From CBCYMI01 sp965183855 (GTDB lineage: Bacteria; Pseudomonadota; Alphaproteobacteria; Caulobacterales; Maricaulaceae): a DNA stretch of 64,000 nt. Under the pieces are notes generated by a model, which was not told the origin of the DNA, did not search any database, and saw only the letters and a list, made by a program, of their open reading frames with translations. A program made the position numbers and the translations under genes. Shown here piece after piece: positions 20,352 to 28,299 of this stretch. Location: contig CBCYMI010000031.1 of NCBI GenBank assembly GCA_965183855.1, forward strand, positions 7,160 through 71,159, written 5' to 3'. The number at the start of each line of letters is the position of its first letter. The first letter of the stretch is position 1.

Positions 20352-20786
20352 ATGAAATTTAATCTTCAATCACGTTTTTATTTAATTCTTTCAATGATTT
20401 TTATATTCATACTCTCCTCAGTTATGATGGTTTCTGCAGAAACCTATAAAAAAGAAAAATATCTATATACATTCAAAAACAATCATATTGAGCAGTTAAT
20501 TGAACTAAATTTAGCTCAAAATACAAAAGGCATTTTAATCTCACAGATTAAAAACCTGTCTGAAACAGGATTAAAAATAGGAGACGTTATTTATTCTGTT
20601 AATCATAAAAAAGTTAGAAATGTAAATGAATTTATTCAGGATATTAGCTCATTATCTAAAAATACAAAGCCTGTTTTTGGAATTAATAGAGGTAAAAATA
20701 AAGTTAAACTGCAAATTCCAATCAATCAATTAGCGATTTTTAAACAAACACCAATTTCTCCAAAAACGCCCGAATATAAAGATTAA
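20352..20786 (+). CDS. Exported single-PDZ-domain protein
   Basis: 144 residues with an N-terminal signal peptide (hydrophobic residues 11-27, probable cleavage after VSA). One PDZ domain follows: GILISQIKNLSETGLKIGDVI, NHKKVRNVNEFIQDI and PVFGINRGKNKVKLQI. PDZ domains of this circular type occur in HtrA/DegP and RseP; here no protease domain is attached, so it may be a remnant or a periplasmic adaptor. The region just downstream repeats its 3' end in decayed form. Confidence 0.78.
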   Translation: MKFNLQSRFYLILSMIFIFILSSVMMVSAETYKKEKYLYTFKNNHIEQLIELNLAQNTKGILISQIKNLSETGLKIGDVIYSVNHKKVRNVNEFIQDISSLSKNTKPVFGINRGKNKVKLQIPINQLAIFKQTPISPKTPEYKD

Positions 20787-20852
20787 GGAAAAAATAACGT
20801 TAAATTTCAATTTCCAGTAATTTAAATCATTTTCAAACAAACACTAATTCCT
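20787..20852 (+). repeat. Decayed duplicate of the PDZ gene 3' end
   Basis: Sequence right after the PDZ stop resembles 20694-20763 inside that gene, sharing blocks such as AAACAAACAC and GTTAAA in the same order with small gaps. By eye this is an old tandem duplication of the 3' end that no longer codes. Confidence 0.6.
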
Positions 20853-20972
20853 TTTGGTTGTTGATAAAAATAAACGAAAATAAAACACGTATTTATTGAT
20901 TGTTATGTTTTCTATCCGCATTTGTTTTTTTCCAGCGATAAAAATAACTTTCACTAAACTTTCTAGCTAATT

Positions 20973-21104
20973 TCAATCATTTGAAAGCAGTTCCAGATAA
21001 TAAAAATTTCTAGTATGAAATGCCAAGTGTTTTACATGATCTAAAAGCCGAATTAAAGATTTAATAAAGATTTTTCTTAACCCTTTAAAGAAAATATATT
21101 TCAT
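20973..21104 (-). pseudogene. Relic of an FHA/CdiA N-terminus
   Basis: A 43-codon frame begins MKYIFFKGLRKIFIKS, then IRLLDHVKH. It matches residues 38-62 of the large haemagglutinin at 52-60 kb (KYIFFKDLKKSFTK, QLLDHVKH) on the same strand. DNA similarity continues across about 85 bp. The homology ends within the frame, so this is a remnant of a second exoprotein gene or of a duplication of its 5' end. Confidence 0.75.
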
Positions 21105-21181
21105 CTACCCATTCCGAGAAGGGGTGGAATTTAAGCAAAGTAATATAATGATAGGCTGATAAAATAGTTATTATGGCTATA

Positions 21182-21530
21182 ATAGCACATTATACGGTCA
21201 AATTGAGGGGTATAAATCGCAAGACATTAGTCTTTTTTTTATAATGATTTTACGAAAAGAATTGCCGTTCAAAGAGAGCAGAAATCTCATAAAATTGGGG
21301 GAGGTGAGATTGAAATTGCTGAGAGATGTTTGGTAGTATTTGTAAAGCTCGGCATAGAAAAAATATGACAGGTAAAATGACCGTTTTTGAGTTGCCAAAA
21401 GGCAGGTATAGGAGGATAAAAGATAATCCATGAAATATACTTCCGATCAGACATTCATATGCCTTATTATTGAACACAAGGAGGATCCAGATGTTTATAC
21501 GGTGTGTTGGCGTAGATATTATGCACTGAA
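21182..21530. repeat. Diverged ~340-bp repeat, copy A
   Basis: Aligns along its length with 40360-40700 (copy B). Shared blocks include GGTGTATAAAT-like, TTTGGYAGTRTTTGTAAAGCTC, AAATATGA and GATAATCCAT-AATATACTTC in the same order. Neither copy keeps a long frame. I could not identify a transposase, so this is only called a dispersed repeat, possibly a decayed insertion element. Confidence 0.75.
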
Positions 21531-21560
21531 TGGAAGCGATGTTCACTAGATAATTTAGAT

Positions 21561-23438
21561 TTATGATTTTATCTCATTCAGTTTTTTTTCATAATCTTCT
21601 GTTTTTAATAGCCATAGAGTTTCTAGCTCATTGATTGCATAGCTTAATTCTTTGCGTTTTTGAGAAAGTATTTTAAGATGTTCGGTTTGTTGAAAAATTT
21701 CAGGGTTGGATAAATCCTGATCAATTGAGGCACGTTCTTTTTGTAGTGTTTCCAGCTGAGTTTCAATTTTAGATATTTTTTTTCTAAAATCAGAAGTTTG
21801 TGCACGTTTTTGAGCTCTGATTTGTCTTTGCTTGCTTTTTGAAACGGAATTATTTTGTTGGTTTTTAACGGTTTCTTTTTTTAAAATTTCAGCTTGATAG
21901 GTCTCAAGAGTGTTTTGATAGGAAGAAACAGAGCCATTTTCTACCAGCCATAATTGATCAACTGTCATATTGAGTAAATATTCATCATGACTGATTAAAA
22001 TAAGACTGCCAGAATAGGCATTTAGACAATGGATTAATTCTGCTCTTGAATCCATATCAAGATGATTGGTCGGTTCATCGAGTATAAGAATATGTTTCCC
22101 TGAAAATGCGGTTAGATTTAGCATTAAACGTGTTTTTTCTCCCCCTGATAAATATTTGATTTGAGTGTCAGAAAGCATTTTATCAAACCCAAAATGAGCA
22201 AGTGAGGCTCGTTTTTGTGCTTCTGATGAATCTGGCATAAGTCTTTTAATATAATCATATGCAGTTTGTGTTTGATGTAAAGATTCTATTTGCGTTTGTG
22301 TAAAAAATCCTATTTGTATCTTTTTATGAAAATAAATCTTACCTGATATAGGGCGTAATTTTTGACATAATAATTTTGCAAGGGTTGATTTGCCAGCTCC
22401 ATTCCGTCCTAAAATACCAATTCGATCATCAGTATCAATTCTAAGATTAAGATCTGATAAAATTCGATTTTTGGAATCATAACCAATATCTATATCTTCA
22501 AGGCGAAAAAGGGGTGGAGAAAGGGCAGGTTTTGCTTCAGGAAATAAAAAGGGAGAAACGGGTTTTTCAATCAATGTTGAAACAATCTGCATTTTATTTA
22601 ATCGTTTAATTCGACTTTGCGCCTGAGATGATTTGCTTGCTTTTGCCTTAAAGCGATTTATAAATGCTTCTAATTTTCTCTTTTCATTTTCTTGTTTTGT
22701 TTTTAATTTCATTTGTCTTTGCTGTTGTTCAGCAAGCTTTTGTTCAAATTCTGAATAATTTCCGTTATAGGTTTGAATTTTATGATCTTTGATATGTGCA
22801 ATATGATTAATGCAACCATCGAGTAATGCACGATCATGTGAAATTAATAATAAGGCAATGTTTAGTTTTTTTAAATAATTTTTAAGCCATATTGAACCTT
22901 CAAGATCAAGATAGTTTCCTGGTTCATCAAGAATAAGAAAATCAGGACGCGCAAACAAACAAGAGGCAAGATTTGCTCTCATTTGCCATCCTGATGAAAA
23001 CTGTCTAAGTTTTAATTCTTGTTGATCTTTTAAAAACCCTAACCCATTCAAAATTTGTCTGGCTCTACTTTCCGCGGTATGTGCTTGAATATCAGATAAA
23101 CGGTTATGAATATTGCTAATTTCAAGTGGATCCTTAGAATGAGTTGCTTGTTTGAGTAAATCTCTTCTTTCAAGATCTGCATTCAAGACATATTCAAAAA
23201 CAGACAAATCCTGATCTGCTATTTCCTGAGAGGTTACAGATAATTTTATGTTTTTTCTAAGTTTTATTTCTCCAGACTCAGGTGCGATTTCCTGTTTAAT
23301 TAATCTAATTAAGGTTGATTTTCCAACACCATTTCTTCCCGTAAGACCTAATTTTTGTTTTTCAAAAATAGACAAATTGACTTTATCAAACAGTGTTTTT
23401 CCTTCAATTCGATACGTTAATTGGTTAATCTGTAGCAT
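21561..23438 (-). CDS. ABC-F family ATPase
   Basis: A 625-residue protein with two ABC cassettes and no membrane domain, the ABC-F layout. The first has GRNGVGKST, FSSGWQMRANLA and LILDEPGNYLD; the second has GRNGAGKST, YLSGGEKTRLML and LILDEPTNHLD. The linker (about 235-300) is rich in charged residues, and a coiled-coil tail spans about 540-620. ABC-F proteins act on the ribosome; the closest type by layout is YheS/Uup, but the exact subfamily is uncertain. It diverges from ndk, a common alphaproteobacterial pairing. Confidence 0.92.
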   Translation of the reverse strand: MLQINQLTYRIEGKTLFDKVNLSIFEKQKLGLTGRNGVGKSTLIRLIKQEIAPESGEIKLRKNIKLSVTSQEIADQDLSVFEYVLNADLERRDLLKQATHSKDPLEISNIHNRLSDIQAHTAESRARQILNGLGFLKDQQELKLRQFSSGWQMRANLASCLFARPDFLILDEPGNYLDLEGSIWLKNYLKKLNIALLLISHDRALLDGCINHIAHIKDHKIQTYNGNYSEFEQKLAEQQQRQMKLKTKQENEKRKLEAFINRFKAKASKSSQAQSRIKRLNKMQIVSTLIEKPVSPFLFPEAKPALSPPLFRLEDIDIGYDSKNRILSDLNLRIDTDDRIGILGRNGAGKSTLAKLLCQKLRPISGKIYFHKKIQIGFFTQTQIESLHQTQTAYDYIKRLMPDSSEAQKRASLAHFGFDKMLSDTQIKYLSGGEKTRLMLNLTAFSGKHILILDEPTNHLDMDSRAELIHCLNAYSGSLILISHDEYLLNMTVDQLWLVENGSVSSYQNTLETYQAEILKKETVKNQQNNSVSKSKQRQIRAQKRAQTSDFRKKISKIETQLETLQKERASIDQDLSNPEIFQQTEHLKILSQKRKELSYAINELETLWLLKTEDYEKKLNEIKS

Positions 23439-23521
23439 TCCATCTTTCCAGATACTTGTTAATCCTGATGATCTTGTTTATATAGCAGTAAAATTAATTT
23501 TAAAGAGGAAAGCTTTTTATT

Positions 23522-23938
23522 ATGGAACGTACTTTATCAATTATCAAGCCAGATGCGACCACAAGAAATATAACTGGAAAAATTAATGCGCTTATTGAAG
23601 AGGCAGGGTTACGTATTATTGCTCAGAAACGAATTTTATTAAGCAAAGAACAGGCGGAAGGCTTTTATACTGTTCATAAAGACCGTCCTTTTTTTAAGGA
23701 TCTTGTCGCATTTATGATTTCTGCTCCTGTCATTGTTCAGGTTTTGGAAGGAGAAAATGCAATTTCAAAATATCGTAAAATTATGGGAGCAACCAATCCA
23801 AAAGAGGCAGAAAAGGGAAGTATTCGTGCTGAATATGCTCAATCCATTGAAGCAAATTCAGTTCATGGATCAGATTCAAAAGAAACGGCAGAACAAGAAA
23901 TAATTTACTTTTTCAACCCAGATCAGATTTTTGTCTAA
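23522..23938 (+). CDS. ndk: Nucleoside diphosphate kinase
   Basis: A 138-residue NDK that balances nucleoside triphosphates through a phosphohistidine intermediate. The catalytic His is His115 in ANSVHGSDS. ERTLSIIKPDATTRN opens the fold and YRKIMGATNPKEAEKG is conserved. An AAAGAGGAAAG ribosome site precedes the ATG. Length is normal. Confidence 0.96.
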   Translation: MERTLSIIKPDATTRNITGKINALIEEAGLRIIAQKRILLSKEQAEGFYTVHKDRPFFKDLVAFMISAPVIVQVLEGENAISKYRKIMGATNPKEAEKGSIRAEYAQSIEANSVHGSDSKETAEQEIIYFFNPDQIFV

Positions 23939-24429
23939 TCTAAATGATGTCTTTCTTTTATTTGAACTATCTCTTTTATTTTTCTGGAAACCTGACTTAA
24001 TCTAAAAAAATATGGATTTATATTCTATAAAAACTTAAGAGATAAAAATTGAAAACAAGAAATTTAAAAAGCACTGTTTAATGATCTGAATATTCCAATG
24101 TTTAAACTCTGAAATTTGAATTTTATGATTGATTGTATCAGAGAGTGAACAGGTTTATAAATAAAGAAAAAGAGCTTATGCCGTCTGAAATTGTTTAATC
24201 AGACGGCTTTGATAATAAAAAGCAATCGATATATCTATCAAAACTCTGTTTTTAAATACATAAGAAATTTTATATGCATAAAAATCAATATGAATGTATT
24301 AATCAGAAAAATATAAGCCTTCTAAACTCATATTTAAACTGCCTTTAAGATAAATTCATAAAAGAAGAGTTTTAGCACTCTCAAACTATTAAAAAAATCA
24401 GATTTATCAGAGCTCTCCTAAAATTTAGA
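23939..24429. other. Spacer between convergent ndk and purN
   Basis: About 490 bp without a gene. Its only clear structure is the hairpin at 24180-24207. Confidence 0.6.
24178..24207 (+). terminator. Hairpin identical in one arm to the neisserial DNA uptake sequence
   Basis: ATGCCGTCTGAA at 24178-24189 equals the 12-base neisserial uptake sequence. GCCGTCTGA (24180-24188) pairs with TCAGACGGC (24199-24207), a perfect 9-bp stem with a 10-base loop. It lies midway between converging ndk and purN and could terminate either, though the flanking T-runs are weak. Paired uptake sequences serve as terminators in Neisseria. Confidence 0.75.
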
Positions 24430-25122
24430 TTATTCTACAAAAAGATCGCTGTTTTTTTTATCAATATCAACCGAAAAAATACATTTTTCTGCATGGGTAG
24501 AAACAGGTATACTGAAACTAGCATTTTCACCTCTCAATCTGATTTTATTTTCTGCCACCAGTCTTAGACATATGGGATATAATTCATGTTCAAGTTTCAA
24601 AACACGCTCTGCCAGACTCTCAGGAGTGTCTTGATCTAAAACAGTTAAGGCAGCCTGTCCAATAATGGCACCAGAATCCATATCATTTGATACAAAATGC
24701 ACCGTGCAACCATGAATTTTTATACCATCTCGCAACGCACGTTCATGTGTATGCAATCCTTTATAGGCAGGTAATAAAGAAGGGTGTATATTAATGTTTT
24801 TTCCATACCATCTACTAACAAACCAGGGGGTTAACAAGCGCAGAAAACCAGCGTTGCAAACAAAATCAATTTGATATTCATTTAATGCCAAATCAATTGT
24901 TTCCTCAAAACTTTGACGATCTGGATATGATTTATGATCAATAATTCTAGTAGGAATATTTGCTTTTTTTGCATCTTCTATTCCTTTTGCATCAGATTTA
25001 TTAGAGATTATAAGCGCAATTTCACAAGGATAATCTTCCTGGTTTGCAGCCTTAATCAGAGCATTCATATTTGAACCGCGCCCTGAGATTAAAATAGCAA
25101 TTTGTTTTTTAGGATAACTCAT
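24430..25122 (-). CDS. purN: Phosphoribosylglycinamide formyltransferase
   Basis: A 230-residue folate-dependent GAR transformylase, third step of purine synthesis. ISGRGSNMNALIKAA binds the phosphate, NAGFLRLLTPWFV and NIHPSLLPAYKGLHTHERAL carry the catalytic Asn-His pair, and HFVSNDMDSGAIIGQ the Asp. The tail after position 195 is longer than in many PurN. It lies 23 bp after purM on the same strand, the standard purMN pair. Confidence 0.95.
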   Translation of the reverse strand: MSYPKKQIAILISGRGSNMNALIKAANQEDYPCEIALIISNKSDAKGIEDAKKANIPTRIIDHKSYPDRQSFEETIDLALNEYQIDFVCNAGFLRLLTPWFVSRWYGKNINIHPSLLPAYKGLHTHERALRDGIKIHGCTVHFVSNDMDSGAIIGQAALTVLDQDTPESLAERVLKLEHELYPICLRLVAENKIRLRGENASFSIPVSTHAEKCIFSVDIDKKNSDLFVE

Positions 25123-25145
25123 AAATTTCTCATTATACTTAAAAC

Positions 25146-26182
25146 CTAGTTTTTTTCTAAAATCACACCCACCATATAGGCATTTTTCTGTTTTTGATTT
25201 AAATGCTTTAAAACAAAATCTGTCTGTTCAGGACTAACCACACACATAAATCCAATTCCAAGATTAAAGGTTCGATATAATTCTGGTTCTGTGAGATTTC
25301 CTTTTTTCTTAAGCCAATTGAAAACTTCTGGTCTTGACCATGCCGTTTGATCAAATTGAATGATTAAATTCTCAGCAAGCATGCGTGGAGGATTATCAAT
25401 TAATCCACCTCCTGTAATGTGTGCAGCTGCTTTAATGATATCCAGATCTAATAATGGTTTGAGAAGCTTGGTATAAATTCTTGTTGGGACTAACAAAGCT
25501 TCAGCGAGTGTTTTTTTAGAATCAAAAGGAGCAGGATCATTAAAGCCCAGCTTTTCTTCCTGGCAGATTTTCCTAATCAGAGAATATCCATTTGCATGAG
25601 GACCAGATGAGGTAATCCCTATAACCGTATCTCCTTTTTTAATTTGACCTGTTTTTGGTAAAATTCGAAATTGCGTTCAACCGCACCGACAACAAATCCT
25701 GCAAGGTCAAAATCTTCTTTTTGATAAAATCCTGGCATTTCTGCTGTTTCTCCGCCAATAAGTGCGCATTCTGCTTCAATACAACCATCTGAAATACCAG
25801 AAATCACAGTTTCTGCCAGTTTAGGATCTAGCTTTCCACAAGCATAATAATCAAGAAAAAATAAGGGAAGGGCACCATGAGCCAAAACATCATTGACACA
25901 CATTGCAACCAGATCAATACCAATCGTATTTAGCGTGCCAGTTTCAATCGCTATGGCTAATTTTGTTCCTACCCCATCTGTTCCTGATACCAAAATAGGA
26001 TCTTTAAAAGAAGTTGCTTTTAAATCAAAGCAAGCACCGAATCCACCAAGATCATTTTTAACTCCTTTTTGTTTTGTTTTTTGAGCCAATGGACGAATAC
26101 GTTTAACCAATTCATCACCAGCTTTGATACTAACTCCCGCATTTTTATAGGCACGATCTGAATTTTCCAATTTGATATTCAT
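25146..26182 (-). pseudogene. purM: Phosphoribosylformylglycinamidine cyclo-ligase, one-base deletion
   Basis: Two frames together give a normal 345-residue AIR synthetase. The N-terminal part (from 26182) has YKNAGVSIKAGDELV, DGVGTKLAIA and GGETAEMPGFY. After NFE near 25665 it shifts and soon stops. Adding back one A (GAATTTTACC to GAAATTTTACC) restores ILPKTGQIKKGDTVIGITSS, then ALLVPTRIYTKLL and TGGGLIDNPPRMLAE. An AAGGGA ribosome site precedes the ATG. purN just downstream is intact, so a real null would block purine synthesis between intact steps; a sequencing error or recent mutation is plausible. Confidence 0.92.
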
Positions 26183-26346
26183 GAATTCCCTTATAAATTA
26201 TTTCTGTTATATCTATTAGATTCTTGATATAATAGTGCTGATACAATCTTATTTTTAGACTTAAAACATATTTTATCACAGTTTATCATGTTTAAAATCT
26301 ATTATTATAGAATACATACTTCTTATCATATTGAAAGAGGATGATA

Positions 26347-27414
26347 ATGACTAATAGCCCTGTTTTTATCTTTAGATCAATCATAAGTGTTGTTTCTTTG
26401 TGTTTTATATCCAAGGTTATAACTCATGCTGCGACGCCATTTCAAATTGCAAAAATATTTACAGAAGCCGAAAATGCTTCTCCTGTTATTGCTCAACAAA
26501 AAGCGATTTTAAAAGGTCAACAAAAAGCTGCGCAGCTTTTGATCAAACGATTAACACTTCAAAAAGAAAGAGCAGAAATTGGCTATCATGGTATTGGTCA
26601 GCAAGAAGCAACAAAACTGGTTTCAAGCGTAGATATTATCCAAGAAAAACGTTCTAGTTCACGCTATATGAGCGTTATCTCAGTCCATTTTAATCCATTA
26701 GCTGTAAAACAATATCTCAAAAATTTAAATCTTTCTATTATTACAGAACAGGCTGCTGAAAGAGTGATCATTCCCATTGAAAAAACAACAGATAATCATT
26801 ATCTATCAAATCATACAAACTGGCGAAAAATTTGGTATAAACAGGATTTTACACATGTATTAACACCTGTAATATCAATTAATGAACTGGAAAATATTAA
26901 TGCTGATTTAATGATTGAAAGTGCGACTTCTGGTCAAACAGATTTATTTCGTTATCTTGCGGAAAAAATGCAAACACAATCTGTTTTACTTGCAATTTTG
27001 GAAACAGATCATGATTCGAAACTTTTTGTAAGATTAATTGATATTTTTCCTTTTGGGAATAAAATTAAACCTTATAAAAAAATTCCTGTTTCTGATCCAA
27101 AAGAGGCACCAAAACAAATTATTGCTTTAATTGAGCAAGAATGGAAAAAACAACACTCTTTCTATAATCAATTCCATGAGACTCTTCAGCCAGTGATTCA
27201 GTATCATAGCTTATATGAATGGTTGGAAATTAAAAATATTCTTAAAGAAGTTTCCTTAATTAATCAGCTTCATGTCCGTGCAATCAGTAAATTTAAGGCT
27301 TATATTGATCTTTCCTTTAAAGGCAGTTTAGCTCTTCTAAAAGACGAATTAAATCTATATGGGTTAACGATTATTAAAAATGATCTGGATCAATATATAA
27401 TCCAGAAACTATAA
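26347..27414 (+). CDS. DUF2066 family exported protein
   Basis: About 355 residues with an N-terminal signal peptide (hydrophobic residues 5-25). It has the DUF2066 pattern: an early AQQKAILKGQQKAAQLLIKRL helix, a DIIQEKRSSSRYMSVISVHF strand and a C-terminal section ending with an LKDELNLYGLTI element. The family function is unknown. The ATG at 26347 is favoured over 26341 because AGAGG is better spaced. It sits directly before hda, as in related alphaproteobacteria. Confidence 0.82.
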   Translation: MTNSPVFIFRSIISVVSLCFISKVITHAATPFQIAKIFTEAENASPVIAQQKAILKGQQKAAQLLIKRLTLQKERAEIGYHGIGQQEATKLVSSVDIIQEKRSSSRYMSVISVHFNPLAVKQYLKNLNLSIITEQAAERVIIPIEKTTDNHYLSNHTNWRKIWYKQDFTHVLTPVISINELENINADLMIESATSGQTDLFRYLAEKMQTQSVLLAILETDHDSKLFVRLIDIFPFGNKIKPYKKIPVSDPKEAPKQIIALIEQEWKKQHSFYNQFHETLQPVIQYHSLYEWLEIKNILKEVSLINQLHVRAISKFKAYIDLSFKGSLALLKDELNLYGLTIIKNDLDQYIIQKL

Positions 27415-27441
27415 TTATAGTGAATTTCAAAGGTTTCATGA

Positions 27442-28146
27442 ATGTATCAACAATTACCACTTATTTTATATAAACCTCCAGATTATGATCTCCGTTCTTT
27501 TATAGAAGATAAGTGTAATCAGGATGCATATGCCTTATTAAATAATTGGTCAGAATGGCCAGGAAATACATTATGTTTGATCGGAGATGAAGGAAGTGGA
27601 AAAAGTCATATGGCTTCAATTTGGCGTCAGAAAACCAATGCTCTTGCCCTGGATGAAAAAGCCTTTCATGAAGATCAAACTCTGGATTTAAGTCCATTTA
27701 AAGGAAGAAATCTGGTTTTTGACTCCTATCATCATAATGTTTCCGAAATTACGTTTTTTCATCTTTTAAATTTTGCTCAATCAAATGATTTAAAAGCCTT
27801 GTTAATTCTTTCAAGAGAACATCCTCAAAACTGGAAAATACAATTGCCAGATTTAAAATCCAGATTAAAAGCCATGCTCGTTAGTAAAATTCAAACACCT
27901 GATGATGATTTTCTGGCAAACATATTGGAAAAATTATTTTTAGATCGTGCTTTAGAAGTCTCTCCTGCTTTGGTTTCTTATTTATTGACGCGTATTGAAC
28001 GTTCTATACGTGCTGTAAAAGAGCTGGTTGATGATCTTGATGCTTATGCGTTTTCATTTAAAAGAAGAAAACTAACTCGCGAAGATGCGAAAAAAATATT
28101 GTATTATAGAGAAACAAGATATCATTCAAAACCGCAATCAAAATAA
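27442..28146 (+). CDS. hda: DnaA regulatory inactivator-like ATPase (Hda/HdaA)
   Basis: 234 residues resembling the DnaA AAA+ domain without the DNA-binding domain. Walker A is GDEGSGKS (48-55). The Walker B strand NLVFDSYH has a single acidic residue. A sensor-type LPDLKSRLKAMLVSKI segment and a C-terminal lid of basic helices follow. Hda with the sliding clamp promotes ATP hydrolysis by DnaA, limiting re-initiation. The position between DUF2066 and ppk is a known alphaproteobacterial arrangement. Confidence 0.87.
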   Translation: MYQQLPLILYKPPDYDLRSFIEDKCNQDAYALLNNWSEWPGNTLCLIGDEGSGKSHMASIWRQKTNALALDEKAFHEDQTLDLSPFKGRNLVFDSYHHNVSEITFFHLLNFAQSNDLKALLILSREHPQNWKIQLPDLKSRLKAMLVSKIQTPDDDFLANILEKLFLDRALEVSPALVSYLLTRIERSIRAVKELVDDLDAYAFSFKRRKLTREDAKKILYYRETRYHSKPQSK

Positions 28147-28299
28147 TATAGAAAATCTTTGCGTTTTTTTAAAGAAAATTGGTTAAAATATACTCTTAAA
28201 AAATATTTATTACAGAATTTCAAATAAATCCTGATTAAGGATAGATTTTAATCGGAATATAAGTATATAATAAGCTTGTCTTGAGTTAATTTAAGTGGA

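Noticed and set aside
21182..21546. Copy A read as a small membrane protein on the minus strand (about 98 residues)
   Set aside because: The homologous copy B does not keep the frame, so the open frame is probably chance in AT-rich DNA.
26205..26233. A sigma-70 promoter upstream of the DUF2066 gene (TATAAT at 26228-26233)
   Set aside because: The -10 is perfect, but no acceptable -35 lies at proper spacing, and TATAAT is expected by chance in such AT-rich DNA.
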